Positions 22,639 to 35,968 of a stretch of DNA of 64,000 nt are shown one piece after another. Position numbers and translations under genes: made by a program. A model generated the notes under the pieces. That model searched no databases. It worked only from the letters and a program-made list of their open reading frames with translations, and was not told the origin of the DNA. Each line of letters begins with the position of its first letter. Within the stretch, counting starts at the first letter, position 1. The stretch comes from Cylindrodendrum hubeiense (taxonomy: Eukaryota; Ascomycota; Sordariomycetes; Hypocreales; Nectriaceae), in assembly GCA_014621425.1 (NCBI GenBank), contig JAANBB010000008.1, positions 124,001 through 188,000 on the forward strand. Direction: 5' to 3'.

Positions 22639-24388
22639 GGAGTTGTGGGTGGTAAATACTGCATAATCGGTGTGATGGTGTAGATGGGTTATGACTGCGG
22701 AGGAAAATGGGTACATGGTTGGAAACGTAGCGCTGTCTGATCCAGGGTGGCTGGGTGGGGAAAGGGATCGACCTTGACCCGTATCTATAATAAGTAATGA
22801 ATAGACGATGGTTGCATGTCGTACTCCTTACTCCAGCTCATGCGAAATTAACCGGGGCTTGGTGGTTGTCGAAGCCGCTGTTGGCATCGCGGTTGCCGCG
22901 TCAGGCAGTAAGTAAGAGTGGTAAGCTCTCGAATGGTCACGCCGCGGTCGCGGCTGAGGGATTTGGGCGACGGCAATTACTTCATTGAGGACGTAGAAAT
23001 TGTGTGTTGCGATAAGCTTCGTCATTAAATCACGCCTATTTTGACATGCGCAAATGATGAGTGATCGTGGATGACAGATGCTGCACTCTTAATTTGTAGA
23101 TGAGAGACGCGGGCATGCGGAACCGGAATTCGCTCCCTCGGCCGGAGTTCCACATTGACGCCGTCGGCCCAAATCAACCGCCAGTCTGAATTCCGGTCCG
23201 TCGAGCCGCCCAATAAGCGATGGCCGCTGCGGGGCCGCAGCATGGAAACCGGAGAATAAGAAGATTGCCGTCGGGTCAGCCGGGACAGGGCTCAGGATTC
23301 GCGCTGTCGTCACACCTCAGCCATGAGCTTACTTGCCGGTGACGCAGCGAAATGCTGTATGGGGAAATGGGCGAGACTAAAGACGAGGCTCGGTATGACT
23401 AGTTACTACGTCGCAGCCAGAGTCCGACGAGGCTCGCTTTCGCTTGTCCCAGAGTTTTGCATTGCATGGAGCTTATCCACGCCGTTGGCTCGCGGCAATC
23501 TGTGTCCCAGACTCGGCTCTTTCCGGTTGCAGATCGTCAATCTCACACCCGGGATCTGACACGGGTGATCCTGGTGTCAATTTTCGAGCCCTCGGTCTTG
23601 GGACTTTGTGTCTTTGTGCCTGGCGTATTTGGGCCTTCTGTCTCGGACCCTGTCTGCCTCCGCATACCCTCAACCCACACCAAGGGACGACGCAACAGAA
23701 AAATACGAACAAAAAAGCCACCCGTATTGCCTAGATGATTCACACCAGCCGCTCATAGCCTCTTTGCGCGTACAGCGCCACGTAGACGTCATTAATGACC
23801 CTGTTTCACATATCATAACCATCCCAAAGCGGATATCTCCGAACTGCGATACAACTGGCCTCCTGCAAAAATGGTGGTCAGACCCTGTACAGCCCACGAG
23901 CCAAAGCCGTAGCCACTGTAGGGCGATCTGCCATTAGGCGTGTGGGTTCGAAAGAGTAACCGTAACGGGTAAAATAACTGCGACGCTACCACCTCGCTGA
24001 CGGGCGTGAGACCCTGCTGAGGCTGAGACGCGGCTCTCTCGTTGGTCGCTTCCCTGGCCCACCGCTCCTTCGCGGGCCATGCGAGACCAACCCAAGTGCT
24101 GACGATGAAATGAGGCGCGGTGACACACGACGCGCAATCGAATCGGATTTCACCATGGCACTCCAGATGCCGTAGGGCTTGGGCTTGGGCGTTAACACCC
24201 ACGTTAATGGTGGAGGGGGTTGTCTGATGAGTCGAGACAAAGTTCTTCTGTTGCTATATAGACTGCTTATCCCTCGATGAGATTATTTCCATGTCAGCTC
24301 CATCGACACTCCACAATAACAACGGGGACCTACAGTCTACACGAGAACTACGAGAAGAAACCCGAAAACACTGCCAAACACCATCACG
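22639..24388. other. intergenic, 1.75 kb, GC-rich centre
   Basis: Several overlapping short frames on both strands at 23300-24240 reflect base composition, not genes: none has domain-like content or a consistent splice path. A TATA-like box before the RTA1-like gene lies at the right end. Confidence 0.5.
24255..24261 (+). promoter_or_regulatory. TATA-like box of the RTA1-like gene
   Basis: TATATAG 134 nt before the ATG at 24389, with a CA-rich leader between. Confidence 0.3.
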
Positions 24389-25360
24389 ATGGTCAACCAG
24401 ACCCACCTCACACCCGACGATGCCTTCTCCTCGGAGAATCTGTGCACTCTCGACGTGTGTCCGCTCTCCTGGACCATGTACACCTATCTCCCGTCGCTCC
24501 CAGCCAACATCGTCTTCGTCGTCCTATTCTCTCTCATCGGCGTCGCCCACGGCTACCTTGGTTACCGCTGGAAGAGCTGGGGGTTCATGGGCGGTATGAT
24601 TGCTGGCTGTGCTGCTGAAATTCTTGGCTATGCTGGCCGCATTATGCTGCATTCCAACCCCTTTTCCTATGAAGGCTTTTTGATTCAGATTGGTAAGTCC
24701 GGCCTTCCCGCCAGCAAATAGTTCTCGGTTCGACGTGCTAACCAACAATTAGTCTGCCTCACCTTCGCCCCCGTCTTCTACACCGCGTCGATCTACATCA
24801 CTCTCTCCAAGACCATCGAATTCCTCGACCCATCGCTCTCTCGCATCAGGCCGAAGTTCTTCTACTGGTTTTTCATTCCTTTCGATCTTCTGTGCCTCAT
24901 CCTCCAGGCCCTCGGCGGTGCCATGTCCGCCACCGGCGACGACTCCCATCCCGGTGTTGACATCTCCATGGCTGGTCTTGTCCTCCAGGTCATCGTCCTA
25001 GTTCTCTTCGTCATTGTTTTCTCCGACTACATGTACCGCTACTGGAAATCGGGTCACGCTGCCCACTTCACCTGGCGTGTCAAGACCTTCTTCGTCGGCC
25101 TCACCTCCGCCGTCATCCTGCTTCTCATCCGTTGCACCTATCGTGTTGCCGAACTGAAGGACGGATATGACGGAGAGCTTTTCAAGGAGGAAGTTCCCTT
25201 CATCATCCTTGAGGGCGTTTGCATTGTCCTCGTCGCCATTGCTCTGTGCTTCGGTCACCCTGGTATCCTTATCAAGCCTACTACAATTGAAGGCCGAACC
25301 TCTTCCTCATCCAAGAGGGAAAAGGGCCTTTACCCCGCTGGAGTCTCCGATAGCAACTAG
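24389..25360 (+). CDS. RTA1-like membrane protein (lipid-translocating exporter family)
   Basis: Exons 24389-24692 and 24753-25360 give 303 aa; the intron has a GTAAGT donor and GCTAAC branch point. Seven hydrophobic helices are visible, starting after MYTYLPSLPANIVFVVLFSL. RTA1 family marks are present: the Trp-Lys-Ser loop (RWKSWGF), GYAGRIM, LTFAPVFYTASIYITLSK, FDLLCLILQALGG and RCTYRVAEL with the following acidic loop ahead of the last helix. The family includes yeast Rta1/Rsb1, linked to resistance to aminocholesterol and to sphingoid long-chain base efflux. The cytoplasmic tail is short and Ser/Lys-rich. Plasma membrane location is expected; the ligand or substrate of this member is unknown. 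The model is phase-consistent and complete. Confidence 0.9.
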
Positions 25361-26437
25361 GAGAAATTAAAATGGACGAAGTGGGATTGTTGGTATATCT
25401 ACATTAGGATTGGGCCGGCGACTGGGATATCGCCTGGTGACAACAAATAAGGGCAGGATCAACGACATGTTGAAGCCCTGACATAGAATCTTTTTTTTTA
25501 TTGAACGTTATCTCATTCCTTTATGTTAGCTTTACACAAGATCGATACAAATATCCTTGATGTTAGAGGGGTTTTATTTGGTGTAGTTATTTTTAGCTTC
25601 TGTATCAATTCATTAATCGCGAGACATCTAATGCTATGTTGCGTATCCATCATTTACTACGACTACTCGCCTGCGTCGCCCTGTGTAAATAATTTGATCA
25701 CCCACACTTCTCATAGAAAATTGAATACAAAACTATCCGGATAATTGCAAAGCATACCTACATCTTGGTCACGTTTATTGTCCTCGTCGTCACCCAGCCA
25801 TGTTCCCGGCATGGGTCTCGTTGTTTCCGTTGGTTTTGTGAAGTCTCTACCAACTTCCAGAGGTCCCCAGCTATCATCTTGACTAAAGGGTCCTACTCAA
25901 ATTCCCAGCCCTTTGGACAATTTCCATGCTAGAGTAGCACGAGGGAGGGCGCTGACAGCACATGTCGAGTTTGTTGTTGGATTTGCGTGCGTATTCTAAC
26001 GTACATCTCACGCCGGCAAATTAACCGCCCCTCCGGCCGTAGACCTCCCCTTTAATAAACCCCCGAACCCCGGCCCCGTCTGCCCTCCGGGCCTCCGTGC
26101 CCAAAGCGGCAAGCCCCCCGCTCCAACGCACTGTATTTCAGCTGTGACAATACTGCAAAGAGATTGAATAGACCACCGATACACCTGTTTGGGTTCAAGC
26201 CTATTGCGGCTACCCTATAACATCATGCTGCACCGGTGAAAGCGCCACCAATAGCTTTCTCCCATTGTGATTGGTTGTGTCGATATGGGCTTCTAGCCTT
26301 GCTTTCTAATCTCAGGACATGGCATTCATGATTGGTACGCGGATGATCCGCGGCAATTTAAACTCGTAGTAGATGTCAGTATTGCGGCTGAATGCTTGGT
26401 CCCCCCACACCATCCATCACAACTTTACACGTCGAGA
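25361..26437. other. intergenic, 1.1 kb
   Basis: AT-rich 3' flank of the RTA1-like gene then a C-rich stretch (26030-26110) and the promoter side of the kinase-WD40 gene. No gene, RNA or repeat recognised. Confidence 0.5.
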
Positions 26438-28940
26438 ATGGACGAGTTGCCTGAGCTGGTCCGCGACTGGAAGCTCAACGTGATAGTTCGTGACAGCTAC
26501 ACGCTCCAGACAAGGCATGTTTCCAACCCAGAGACGGGCCGCTGGCGCACGCGGGTCGAGGAGAAATGGCAACGCACAAAAAAGCTCGGCCAGGGCGGCT
26601 TTGGCGTCGTCTGGCTTGAGCAATGCACCGAAGGCCTCAGCGCAGGCCAGGTTCGCGCCGTGAAACAGATTCAAACAGGATTAGGTAACCAAACCGTGAG
26701 GACCAAGATGATTTCTAGTGAACTGTCGGCCATTGTCAAGTTTTCTCAAAAGCTGGTATGCTCCTGGATCGGATATTTTGCACCAGTTCAGTATTGATCG
26801 GAACGACAGTATCGAGACTGCTTCGTCCGGTCCTTTGGCTGGTACGACAGCCCCGAGTCCATCTTTATTACCATGGAGTACCTCAGTCTGGGTGATTTGG
26901 AGGAGCACATTGGTGAGCGTCTTCCGGAGGCTTAAGCACGGATAATAGCGCTACAGGTCCTCCAAGGCCTAGCATTCATGCACCAGAGCAAGTTCGCCCA
27001 CCGTGACCTCAAGCCGAGGGTAGGATCCCCGCCGAAGTCAACCGGTCCTGTTAAACTGACTCTGTTTAGAACCTTCTTGTCCAACACAAAGGCCCTGATT
27101 GGTGGGTCAAGATATCCGACTTTGGCATCAGCAAGCAAATCGGATCGACGGTTCTGCGTACCGCTATTGGAACGGAACATTACCAAGCTCCCGAGGTCAA
27201 GGGCATCTATAGGCTTTCTGAAGTAGACGATGATGATGACGACCTTACCTATGACCTTGCCGTGGACATATGGGCCGTTGGCGCCATTACCTTTCGAGTG
27301 GCCACTGGCCAAGTGCCTTTTCCTGGGAAAAGGGATCTGAGTCGCTACGTTATTAGAGATGCATCTTTTCCAACTGATGATTCACTGAGTGCCACATGTG
27401 CCAAATTTATCACCAAGACGATGAGTCCTTCTGCACGCGACCGTCCCACGGCAGAGGAGGCTTTGAAGAACTTGTGGATAAATGAGCAGACGTCAGTTTT
27501 ACATGGTGCTAGTCCAGGGCCCGACCCAGCTCCTGAAGTTCCGAGTATCGCCTCTGAAGACTTTCAGCAAGCTACTGCAAGGTGGACAACATCCAGCAAC
27601 CTTGCTGCCACAATCGACAATACTCCTACAACGCCAAATCGATCCACGTCTCGCTCGCGATATGATGATACAACATTGCGAGGCAATTTAGATCGGTATG
27701 TAAGCTCTTACATGCATGTTATAATAACGGTTAGCTGACAAACGATAGAAAATTACATGACGGCCCCGTTTTTGCTCCGGCCCCTACATTGTCAGATACA
27801 ATGAATAGACAGGCCATCGACTCCGACGGAAGTATCCCGCTTGCGTCCGCAGAAATTACAGCAGAGGCTATTTTAGCTCCTACCGTTCAGTTAACTCCGC
27901 CGACGAGTCGTTGGTCCCGTGCCCTCCTTGATGGCGAACCGAAGTCGGTCCAGATGCTTGAAGGGTTTGAGGATGCGGTTGGTAAAGTTGCATTCTCAAA
28001 AGACGGCCGCTGGCTTGCGACAGAATGCTCCACCGAAATCCACGTGTGGAGAGTGGATGCTCAGGGCGCTGTCACATGGACACAATCTCTTTCGGGGTCC
28101 TCACTAGAGTGTGTCTTTTCAATGGCCTTTGCAGATACAGGCAACTGCCTTACAGCGTTCGTAAAGGCACTGTCAGGTGAGCAATGTATCTCAACTTGGG
28201 GGATCAGTACCCAAAACAAGTTTGAAAGGCTACATCAAGTCTACTTTCATAATGCGAAGGTTGATGCAGCTGCCTTTTCTCATAACTGCCAACTCCTTGC
28301 GGTATCATGGCAAGGAAACAGGGAACAAAGGAATAAGACGAGTATCTTGATCTTAAAACCCGGGGAGGGGCTCAGCCTCAGCAAAGATCTCTTTCCGGAG
28401 GGCCATGGAAGAGTTCGCAGCATGGGGTTCTCCCCAGATGGTCGATGGTACACCCAAAGTGTGGGCACTCGGTGTTATCTTTGGGAACTCGATTATCAAG
28501 GCAGAGTCATTAAGTCACATGACCTACTAGTTGACGACAACTACTGGCACCAGCCGATTATATTCTCTCCGGACGGTAAGCGGCTCCTCTCGGATGCACA
28601 GGGTGTGCCGGTAATCCTGAAGGTCCAATACGGGGCAAAATATCAAGTGCAACAGCACCTGGAGTACCGTCACTTCAAAGGTAGCCTCGGTAGTGCGGCA
28701 TTTTCGCCTGATGGTAGGAGGATTGCGGCAACCGACACGAGCGGCTCAATATTTCTATGGGATAGGAATGAACAGGATATCTTTGTACAAACAGGGACGC
28801 TGAAAGCCTATGCGAATCAAGTGTCATCCATTGTCTTTTCACCAGATGGCCGGCGGTTGGTTTCAACATCTGAAGAGCTGATGGTCATTATTTGGGACCT
28901 CTTGGCGACAAAAGAATCCAGTACGGACGGAGTAGCTTAG
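26438..28940 (+). pseudogene. protein kinase-WD40 fusion gene with one in-frame stop
   Basis: Exons 26438-26755, 26810-27019, 27070-27695 and 27749-28940 join in phase and would give 781 aa. The kinase part has a glycine loop LGQGGFGVV (residues 50-58), AVK with K76, HRDLKP with D172, DFG with D193, GTEHYQAPEV and DIWAVGAI, all residues needed for Ser/Thr kinase activity. The C-terminal half has about six WD40-like blades (AFSKDGRWLATE, FSPDGRWYT, IFSPDGKRLLSD, AFSPDGRRIAATD, FSPDGRRLVSTSEELMVIIWD). The frame is broken by TAA at 26933-26935, inside the helix before the catalytic loop (LPEA-stop-ARIIALQVLQGL). A GTGAGC...ACAG 44-nt segment could be spliced but shifts the frame, so the stop is real in this allele. 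Kinases fused to WD40 propellers are rare in eukaryotes; neighbours suggest a recognition or signalling role. Confidence 0.75.
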
Positions 28941-29196
28941 GCTGTTATTAAATGTAAAGATTTGATGCTATTCAGAATATATGTGTCCCAACTTGCTTCA
29001 GTCTGCTTCAGTGAACAACCGACAGCACTATCCCTCCTGACTTGAAAGGATGCCATGTACATTGAATTATTTCCTGGTGCGTTGCACGGGGTATTATATC
29101 TATGCATGTCTCGTACTTGCGTTGCTATGCTTGTTATACAACGAAAACGATCTGATCAGGCGTCTCGTGCTCAGCAATGAGTAACAATCAGATATA

Positions 29197-32100
29197 TCAA
29201 AACCCCGAGATGGGCTCCCAGTACTCTTCTTTCCCCTTCCACTCTGGCGAATGAAGCTGAATTATCCGCCGAAACGACCCGGACGCCACTTGGAACTTCA
29301 CATATGCCGCCATGCCCTGCGGATCGAACCGCCGCCTCCTCCCTTGGCAGAAGACAACGGGCGCGACCTTCGACGTTGTGCTCGTCGAAGACGTTGGCTC
29401 TTGCAAAAGACGAAATCTGATGGCCGATTTGAAGAGCTGCTGCGCATACTGTGATCCCGGGTCTAGCCGGCAGAAGATCAACCCACGGCGCTCGCCGTCG
29501 TGCATCTGGTCGCTGAGTTCTTCCGAGAAGTAGAAGAGACTCGCGACCAGGCGTCTTGCGACGGCTCGCACGTGCTCGTTGAGCGACCGGAATCGCTTGT
29601 CAAAGTATGGCCCTTTGATGCCGTGGCTCAGGTAGTCTTTAGAGGCCTTGTTTAGAGATGACATGTGCTTGACGTCGTCGAACTTGACTCCTCGAGGAAG
29701 GGCAACGTTGAGCCGGTGGCAGTTCCGCCGAAGTCGGGGGTCTTGTATGTCCTTCATGAAATCCCTCCACGCATCTTCACAAGCCGTGGTGCTGCTGATG
29801 GTGTTGTGTGACGTTTCAACCTGCTTCCGAATGACGCCGGGGAGCAGCGAGATGAGACGTTCGGTCCCGGGCTCGTTTCGCGTTTTCGGCCGGCCCGCCC
29901 CGTCGACTACCAGGCCAGTGCCGATAGAGACGAGAATGTCGGCCTGGACGGAGCCGGGCCAGATCTTGTTGCACTCGGCAAAGGCTACTCTAATGGGGTT
30001 ACTGTTAGCAATGGCACCGTCCTCGTACGTTCCGCCATGGTGAGTGAATGGCTGGAAGTAGAAAGGGGCTGCGGTTGTGGCTCTTGCACTTGGTTCTGGT
30101 CAGTAGTTTGTCTCGCCTCTAAAGGTTTCCTCCCAATCCACTTACGCTTCCCAGACCTTGAAGTCCTTCGACTGGTGGTCTGCTCGGATGAGGAGGTCAT
30201 CTGCCAAGTTAAGCTACTGTCCATCTTTGGGGAGCGAGTCATATATACCTTCGCTGTTCCCGCTCGGATCTCTTGAATAATTGGCTATCAAACTCGGGTC
30301 ATTCTTGGACTGGAGGCACGTCACAACCCCAACCTTGACCCAGTCTTCCCGCTTATTCGACTCGGTTGATGGCCCAAAGAGGTACGGCTCTTTGCCAAAA
30401 TGCTGCTTTAACGCCTGCTCCACGCTGGCGCTCGTGTATCGATACGAGCAGAATGGTTGCACGAGCGACTTGATGACGGGGGTCCCCAGCCTCATGCGCA
30501 GGGAGAAGGCACTGTGGGCGAGCTTCTGGAAGGTCGAGATGCTTTTTTTCGGGTCCCAGCCCTTGTGGAAGACTCCCAGTGCGACGATGCCGCCGGTGCT
30601 TGTGCCGACGACGAGGTCGAAGAGCTCGTCGATGCGGATGCCAACCTCCTTCTGAATTCGGTTTAGAATCGCCAACTCAACCACTCCTCGCACGCCGCCT
30701 CCGCTATCAGAATTACGTTAGTGTATCTCCGTGCAGACAGCAAAATTCGGAGCCCCAGGGGGCGTATACTTACCCGTCAAGCACTAGCACCCGCGGACCG
30801 GCCGTCTTTGGCTTCACTCGTATGCTCCAAGGCCCCGTAGTAAATGCACACCCCAGCGGGCATCGGTGGAGTCGCAAGATGGGCGTATGGTCGACCAAGT
30901 CGGCAAAGTGGTGGAGACAGACTCTGCAGATGCCGTGGTTACCATCTTTGCAGGGAAGCATGTTAGTCGGGCAGTGGGACAAGCACGTCAGGCATGTTCT
31001 CTGACTGCGCACGTCGATAATCTCTGTTTCTTTCGCCAACGCGGCCAGTCTCCGCTTGGCCGTGTCGAGGTTTTTCGAACGTCTCAGCTCCTCCCAGAGC
31101 ATGTCATGGAACCGCTCCATGTCCCATGTGCACACATGGCTATCCTCTTCGACGTCGTCGACCGAGTCCGAGTCGGCTTGGGTCTGTTTCGGGCGGTTAA
31201 ACTGGTGGCCTTTGTCGTGCATCTTCGCGTAGTTGCGACACCGTCGCCTGCCTCTACGATCCTTTGCTTCGCAACGCCAGTCCTTCCAGCGGTAGAGTTC
31301 AAACCCGTCGCGAGCTTCCTGGGCCAAGACATTTTTTTTGACGCTGTAATTCTGCTGTTTCTCGTAAGTATTTACTCCGGCGCACAGGAACTCATTGGAC
31401 TGATCTAACCCTTGCCTTCACCCCATGGAAGTTGGACCGCGATCGAGGCCGCAGCAAACCGCGCCATGTCATCGGCAATCTCGTGCTCGCCACCAACTTC
31501 GTCAGTGTCTTCCAGGCCACGCGTCAAAGCAAGATTAGCCATTGTGGCTGCGAGATGCTCAGAGAATAGCTTGGGCCTCCGCAAAACCCCCGCTGCAAGT
31601 CGATGAAAGTCAAGCGACGAGTGATCGTCCTTGGCGAGAGCACACAGCGAATCGTGCAGATACTTGTCGAGCGTAGCCACGTCAAAGTTCGTGTTGGATG
31701 ATACCCTCTCTTCCTGAATCGCCTTGGTGGATTCTCGGATCTTCTCGTAGAGCCGCTGGACAGCCAAGGAGATGGATGCGGCCGTGCTGGGCAAGCTGCC
31801 TTTCCCGTATACCGGAATGACGACGACACTGATGGACCGGTAGTAACAGTCCAGTATATCTTTGGCGCTTTGGATTGTTCGCCCTCGTTGCCTCCAGAAT
31901 TCGACCAACTCGCGGTATGTTTGACTCTGTTCAAAACTACGCAGCAGGTCCCAGGTGTAGTTGCGTTGAGTGCGAGTGTCAGAGTCAGCATCTTTGTTGA
32001 TAACGATGATAAGAGCCGGTCTTACCCGCTGGTTTTGGATGCGGTCATAAGCTTCTTTGGCCCACTCGATCAACCGCTTGAGGAAGGCTTGGGCAGATCT

Positions 32101-33400
32101 TGCTCGATGCACTGTTAAGGCGTGGTTCAGCTGTCGGTCAAGGACCTTCTTACCTCGAGTTCGTCGTCACGAAGCAGATAACATCGGAGAATGCATACAA
32201 AATCTTGGGATAAACCCTCCTCACAATCCGCTCCTGCGTCTCCTCATCCACGTGGCCTCTCTGCCTCGTATCCGACTGGCTTGGGATTGACGCCTTGGGT
32301 AGAGGCACCATTTTTCCCCATCCCAGGCTCACAGGCGGTTTCCGAGCAGTTTTGTTGTAGTGCTCCACATTTTCGAACAGCCTTTCTTCACGCGACTGAG
32401 TCTGATTCCTCCGGTGCTCTCGAGGCGTGCGATGTTGGCTGAGAGACGCGATTTGTGCCCTTGCTATCGGATTCGCGCCGCCGACGAAACCCTCGCTGTC
32501 TTTTCTGTTTGAGCATGACCGGGCCTTTAACGGAGACTAGAGTGTAATACCTACCAGCGTAGAAGATGGGACAGTCGGTGAAGAGGGTATTTGGATCTGC
32601 GTACAGGTGAATGTCGCTGCTTGTCGACTGGAAGTCGTCTCCCGGCAGCCCGGGAACAGGCACAGAGTGCTGCTTGGTTTCACTTGGCCTGATCATCTGG
32701 ATCATGGCACGAATTAGCGTGCTCTTTCCAGACCCGGTGTCGCCGATAAACGACACCAGGCTGGGATACCTTCGAGTCTTGGTGGTCGGGCCTTGCTCCA
32801 GGATCCGCTGCATCCGCGACCAGACAAAGATCTGAGGTTTGCGGTTGTACTGGTAATAAGGGACGCCGATCCATGTACAGAGCGCATCTTCGGCATGCAG
32901 GGCCTTATTGTCGTCTCGGAGGGCTGTCGTGTCTAGCAGATGACGGGTGAAGACGTATTCCACAAAATTAATCTCCTCACACATATCCTCGGACATGTTG
33001 GTCTCCGTAGGCCCGACGTTCAGTCGATGGCCTCGTTTTCGTCTCAGGCACCGGACGTGAGCGGGCTTGCGCGGCGCCCCGCAGGCGCTGCACATGACGA
33101 GGTCCCGGATACCCTGATCTTTCTTACACAGAAAGCATATTCTCCCTATGTTTAGTTGTGTTGCTTTTTCGTCGATGCTTGTGTGATTGAATTGGGTAAG
33201 TTTTTGGCATGCTTACAGAAGCCCGTGTGCACTCACAAACGCGCGGGCGGAGCCGGCCACGACACGGGAGTATGCCGCAGATGTTCATGGCTTGGAGTGT
33301 GCGGCGGAGGTGGAATGCCGTGTCTGGCGACAAGATTTTCCAAAATGTCGTCGCCAGAGTCCAAGTCGACGTCGACGACGCTTGGGTTTCTATGCGCCAT
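29197..33400 (-). CDS. zinc finger-GTPase-like-RING-patatin phospholipase protein, copy A
   Basis: Reverse exons 33400-33237, 33177-32555, 32499-32154, 32098-31422, 31374-30774, 30703-30249, 30200-30146 and 30088-29197 give 1270 aa. Domains in order are: a disordered N-terminus; a zinc finger CFLC...CSAC...HVRC (69-98); a P-loop GDTGSGKST (200-208) with a G3-like DSEG (263-266) and G4-like NKDAD (412-416); a Cys/His zinc knuckle (C638, C649, H656, H660); and a RING-like CLTC...HGICRVC...CPLGC. Last is a patatin domain with GGGVRG, GTSTGG (S839) and EDGA (D997). Patatins hydrolyse acyl chains from membrane lipids; the Ser-Asp dyad is intact. The junction of exons 4 and 5 is the least certain. 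The protein is a paralogue of the gene at 47525-51817, aligns along its whole length and shares most intron positions. It converges with the kinase-WD40 gene (257 bp apart). Confidence 0.85.
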
Positions 33401-35296
33401 TATCCCCAACACAACTTTCGAGCAGTGACCGCGTGGTGCAAGGAGGAAACTGGATTGAGAGGGGGGGAGAAGAGTTATGCATCCTGGCCCACTGCAAAGA
33501 GTCGGTCAAGCCGTAGCTTAAACTGTTCGGCTAGAGCTGGTTGACAAGTGAGACACCCACCGCCGTGGCTGCAGCCATGCATGTGTGATGGTCTACTCCT
33601 TGGCCTCTGGGCCTTGATCTGATTCGTGGCCTCGTCGGACTACTTGCCCTAAAGCTCACTCTGCCTTGCCAACGCACGTACGCGTGCAGTATTGCTCGCA
33701 TAGATAGGCAACGACGGGCTTACGAGACTAAGACATTGATTCCAGCTCTACCGGGGAGGAGCAAGCCCCCATCAGTTGTCGAATCCCACCCAGCCTTGTT
33801 GTTCACTGAACGGGGGTTGACGATTATCACTAGGAACTCGCTTCTATACGTGGCGTCAGAAATTATACGCCACTCACTCTAGCCTATGCATGGAACTGAA
33901 TTGAACAGCGCGTGCTTCCAGATTTTTAGTATAGTGCCCACCTCTTGCTGCTAATTCCCATCTAAGCCTGAGATCATGCACAGCAAGTCGATCTATGTGT
34001 AACTAATGTTGAGGCACCTAGCAGCGTCAATCGCTTCTTGGAATGTTCGCGAAGTTAAGGGAATGGAATCTCATCTTTAACCAGAGAAAGTGTGTTATTT
34101 TGCGGCTTTGGTATTTCGGCTCCTCCTCGCCTCACCAATGAGTGAGACTTGCAAAAAGCCCGGAGAGTCTATTCTGAGCATGCTCGACGAGTCTCACACT
34201 TTTTGTTGAACGTGTATGAGCCGAGTAGGCCACCACAGCTCACACTAGAAGCTGTTCAAGGAAGAACAAGTTGAGTGATGAGCGCGGCAATTGATGATCC
34301 CATCGGTGAATGGGGCGCAGAAATAAATTGTAAAGAGGATGGCGTTAATCGCCTCTTCAAATTATGGATTGGGTCACAGATGGTACACATCGTAAGCCTT
34401 GCCCTTTTTTCCTTTTTCACAAGCATTGTCAAGATGAATTTCACAAATGCTCTAACAATTGAGGTTAAGATTCACGAGGGTTAGCCCGATGAGGTTGTCC
34501 AAAACCTGCTGGTATGGAAATCCAAGAAAACTAACTGACGATATGAAACGAAACGAACTAATCATGGATACTACATTGAAGATTTCATTACAGCGGTTTT
34601 CTTTCAAGTTCTAACGAGAACCGTTGTTTCTTCCTCGAACTCGGCCATACATGAAGTGGTGTAGGGTAAGCCGATTTTCCGACGGCTCTCAATCACCTTA
34701 ATGTCCCCATAGAAGTAGCGCGATGCCTTCTCCCAGGTTTAGCACCACATAGAGTCAATGCCGCTCTGGTGGAGTTCTCTCCTATCACTGTAGATGGAAG
34801 GCGGCAAGACTACGGAGAAGATGCCTTCCGCTCCTATGGCAAAGCTGTCGCCAGTTTCATCGCGGCACCTCATTAACCGTGACCAGGGATGTAAGATCAT
34901 ACGAATTTAGAATTCAAATATTTGAAATAAACGTTTAAAATACTCTCTGTTATATGATGTGCTGGAATCTGTTGGTTGGTAGATTTCATGAAATCAGCAA
35001 CTATTGACAGATTTGTCGTCGTAAGATGGACCCCCACCCGTATCAAAAGTTTAACCATGCAAACCAAAACTTCAAGCAAATTCGACACATCTTCCATTCA
35101 TCAGTAATCTCTGACAGAATCGTTGAACTGCGGGACCTTATTTGAGATGGGGATATAGCATTTTTGTTTTTGACTGAGGTTGTGAAGCTGGGAGACGCGC
35201 CTGGTCACTGGGGAGCGGCCCACTTGGCGTTTCCGCGATGAGTTGATAGCGACTTTTAGCGCGTTCAATCTTCACGGAGACTAAAACCTGCGGAAA

Positions 35297-35752
35297 TTGG
35301 CTATCTCTTTAGGATCAATCCTCCTACGTCATGCTGGCCTGGCTGACCTCGAGCCTCAGCTTAGGGATCTGGCCTCACAGGCCCTGATGTACTTGGACTC
35401 GCACAGCGCCGACTACTCAGACTTACAGCAGCTAGATATGGACCGTGCTCTAATTGCACGTAGCTCGTTTGGAAACTCTTTCATTGTTTTCCAACATGAA
35501 GTTGTACCGCTTGTCTCTGCGTGTATCAAAATACAAGGCATGGAGCCCCAAAGGTGTAGTACGATGCTATCTCTCCTAATCTTCTTGGGGGCTGTCAAGA
35601 ATACGGCTTCACGTGTTTTCAATCAGCACCAGCTGCCAATTTGGGGCTTATCTCTCAAGGCTCAGGATATACACCTTATCGCCCGCAGCGGCGTCTGCGG
35701 AATCTGCGATACTGGGTGGAAGATTGCGGGGGATGCGGCATGTGCGGCGTAA
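35297..35752 (+). pseudogene. possible gene fragment without start codon
   Basis: An open frame of 151 codons that begins with TTG; the first ATG is over 90 nt inside. The reading has normal protein texture (LLRHAGLADLEPQLRDLA, MDRALIARSSFGNSFIVF, MLSLLIFLGAVKNTASRVF). No family recognised, no upstream exon found. Confidence 0.25.
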
Positions 35753-35968
35753 TACTCGCGTTGCTGCATATGCAGCGCGTCGAACGTAGTAATTTCCTAC
35801 AACATGTGTGCTGATGTCGCATCTGTGAGACTGTAAAGATAAGCAGACTGGAAGTGATTCGTAATGTTGCATGCTTCAAAATACAACGCGGGGAAGGCAG
35901 CGGCATGTGCGGCCATGTCAGGATGATTCGATTGATGATTTCTGGACGGAAGCTGCGGAGACGTGGAA

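Noticed and set aside
23300..24240. Overlapping 60-130 codon frames on both strands
   Set aside because: GC-rich composition opens many frames; none has domain-like content or splice partners.
26899..26957. A possible 44-nt intron (GTGAGC...ACAG) around the kinase stop codon
   Set aside because: Splicing shifts the frame out of the conserved helix VLQGLAFMHQ, while unspliced sequence encodes conserved kinase residues on both sides of the stop.
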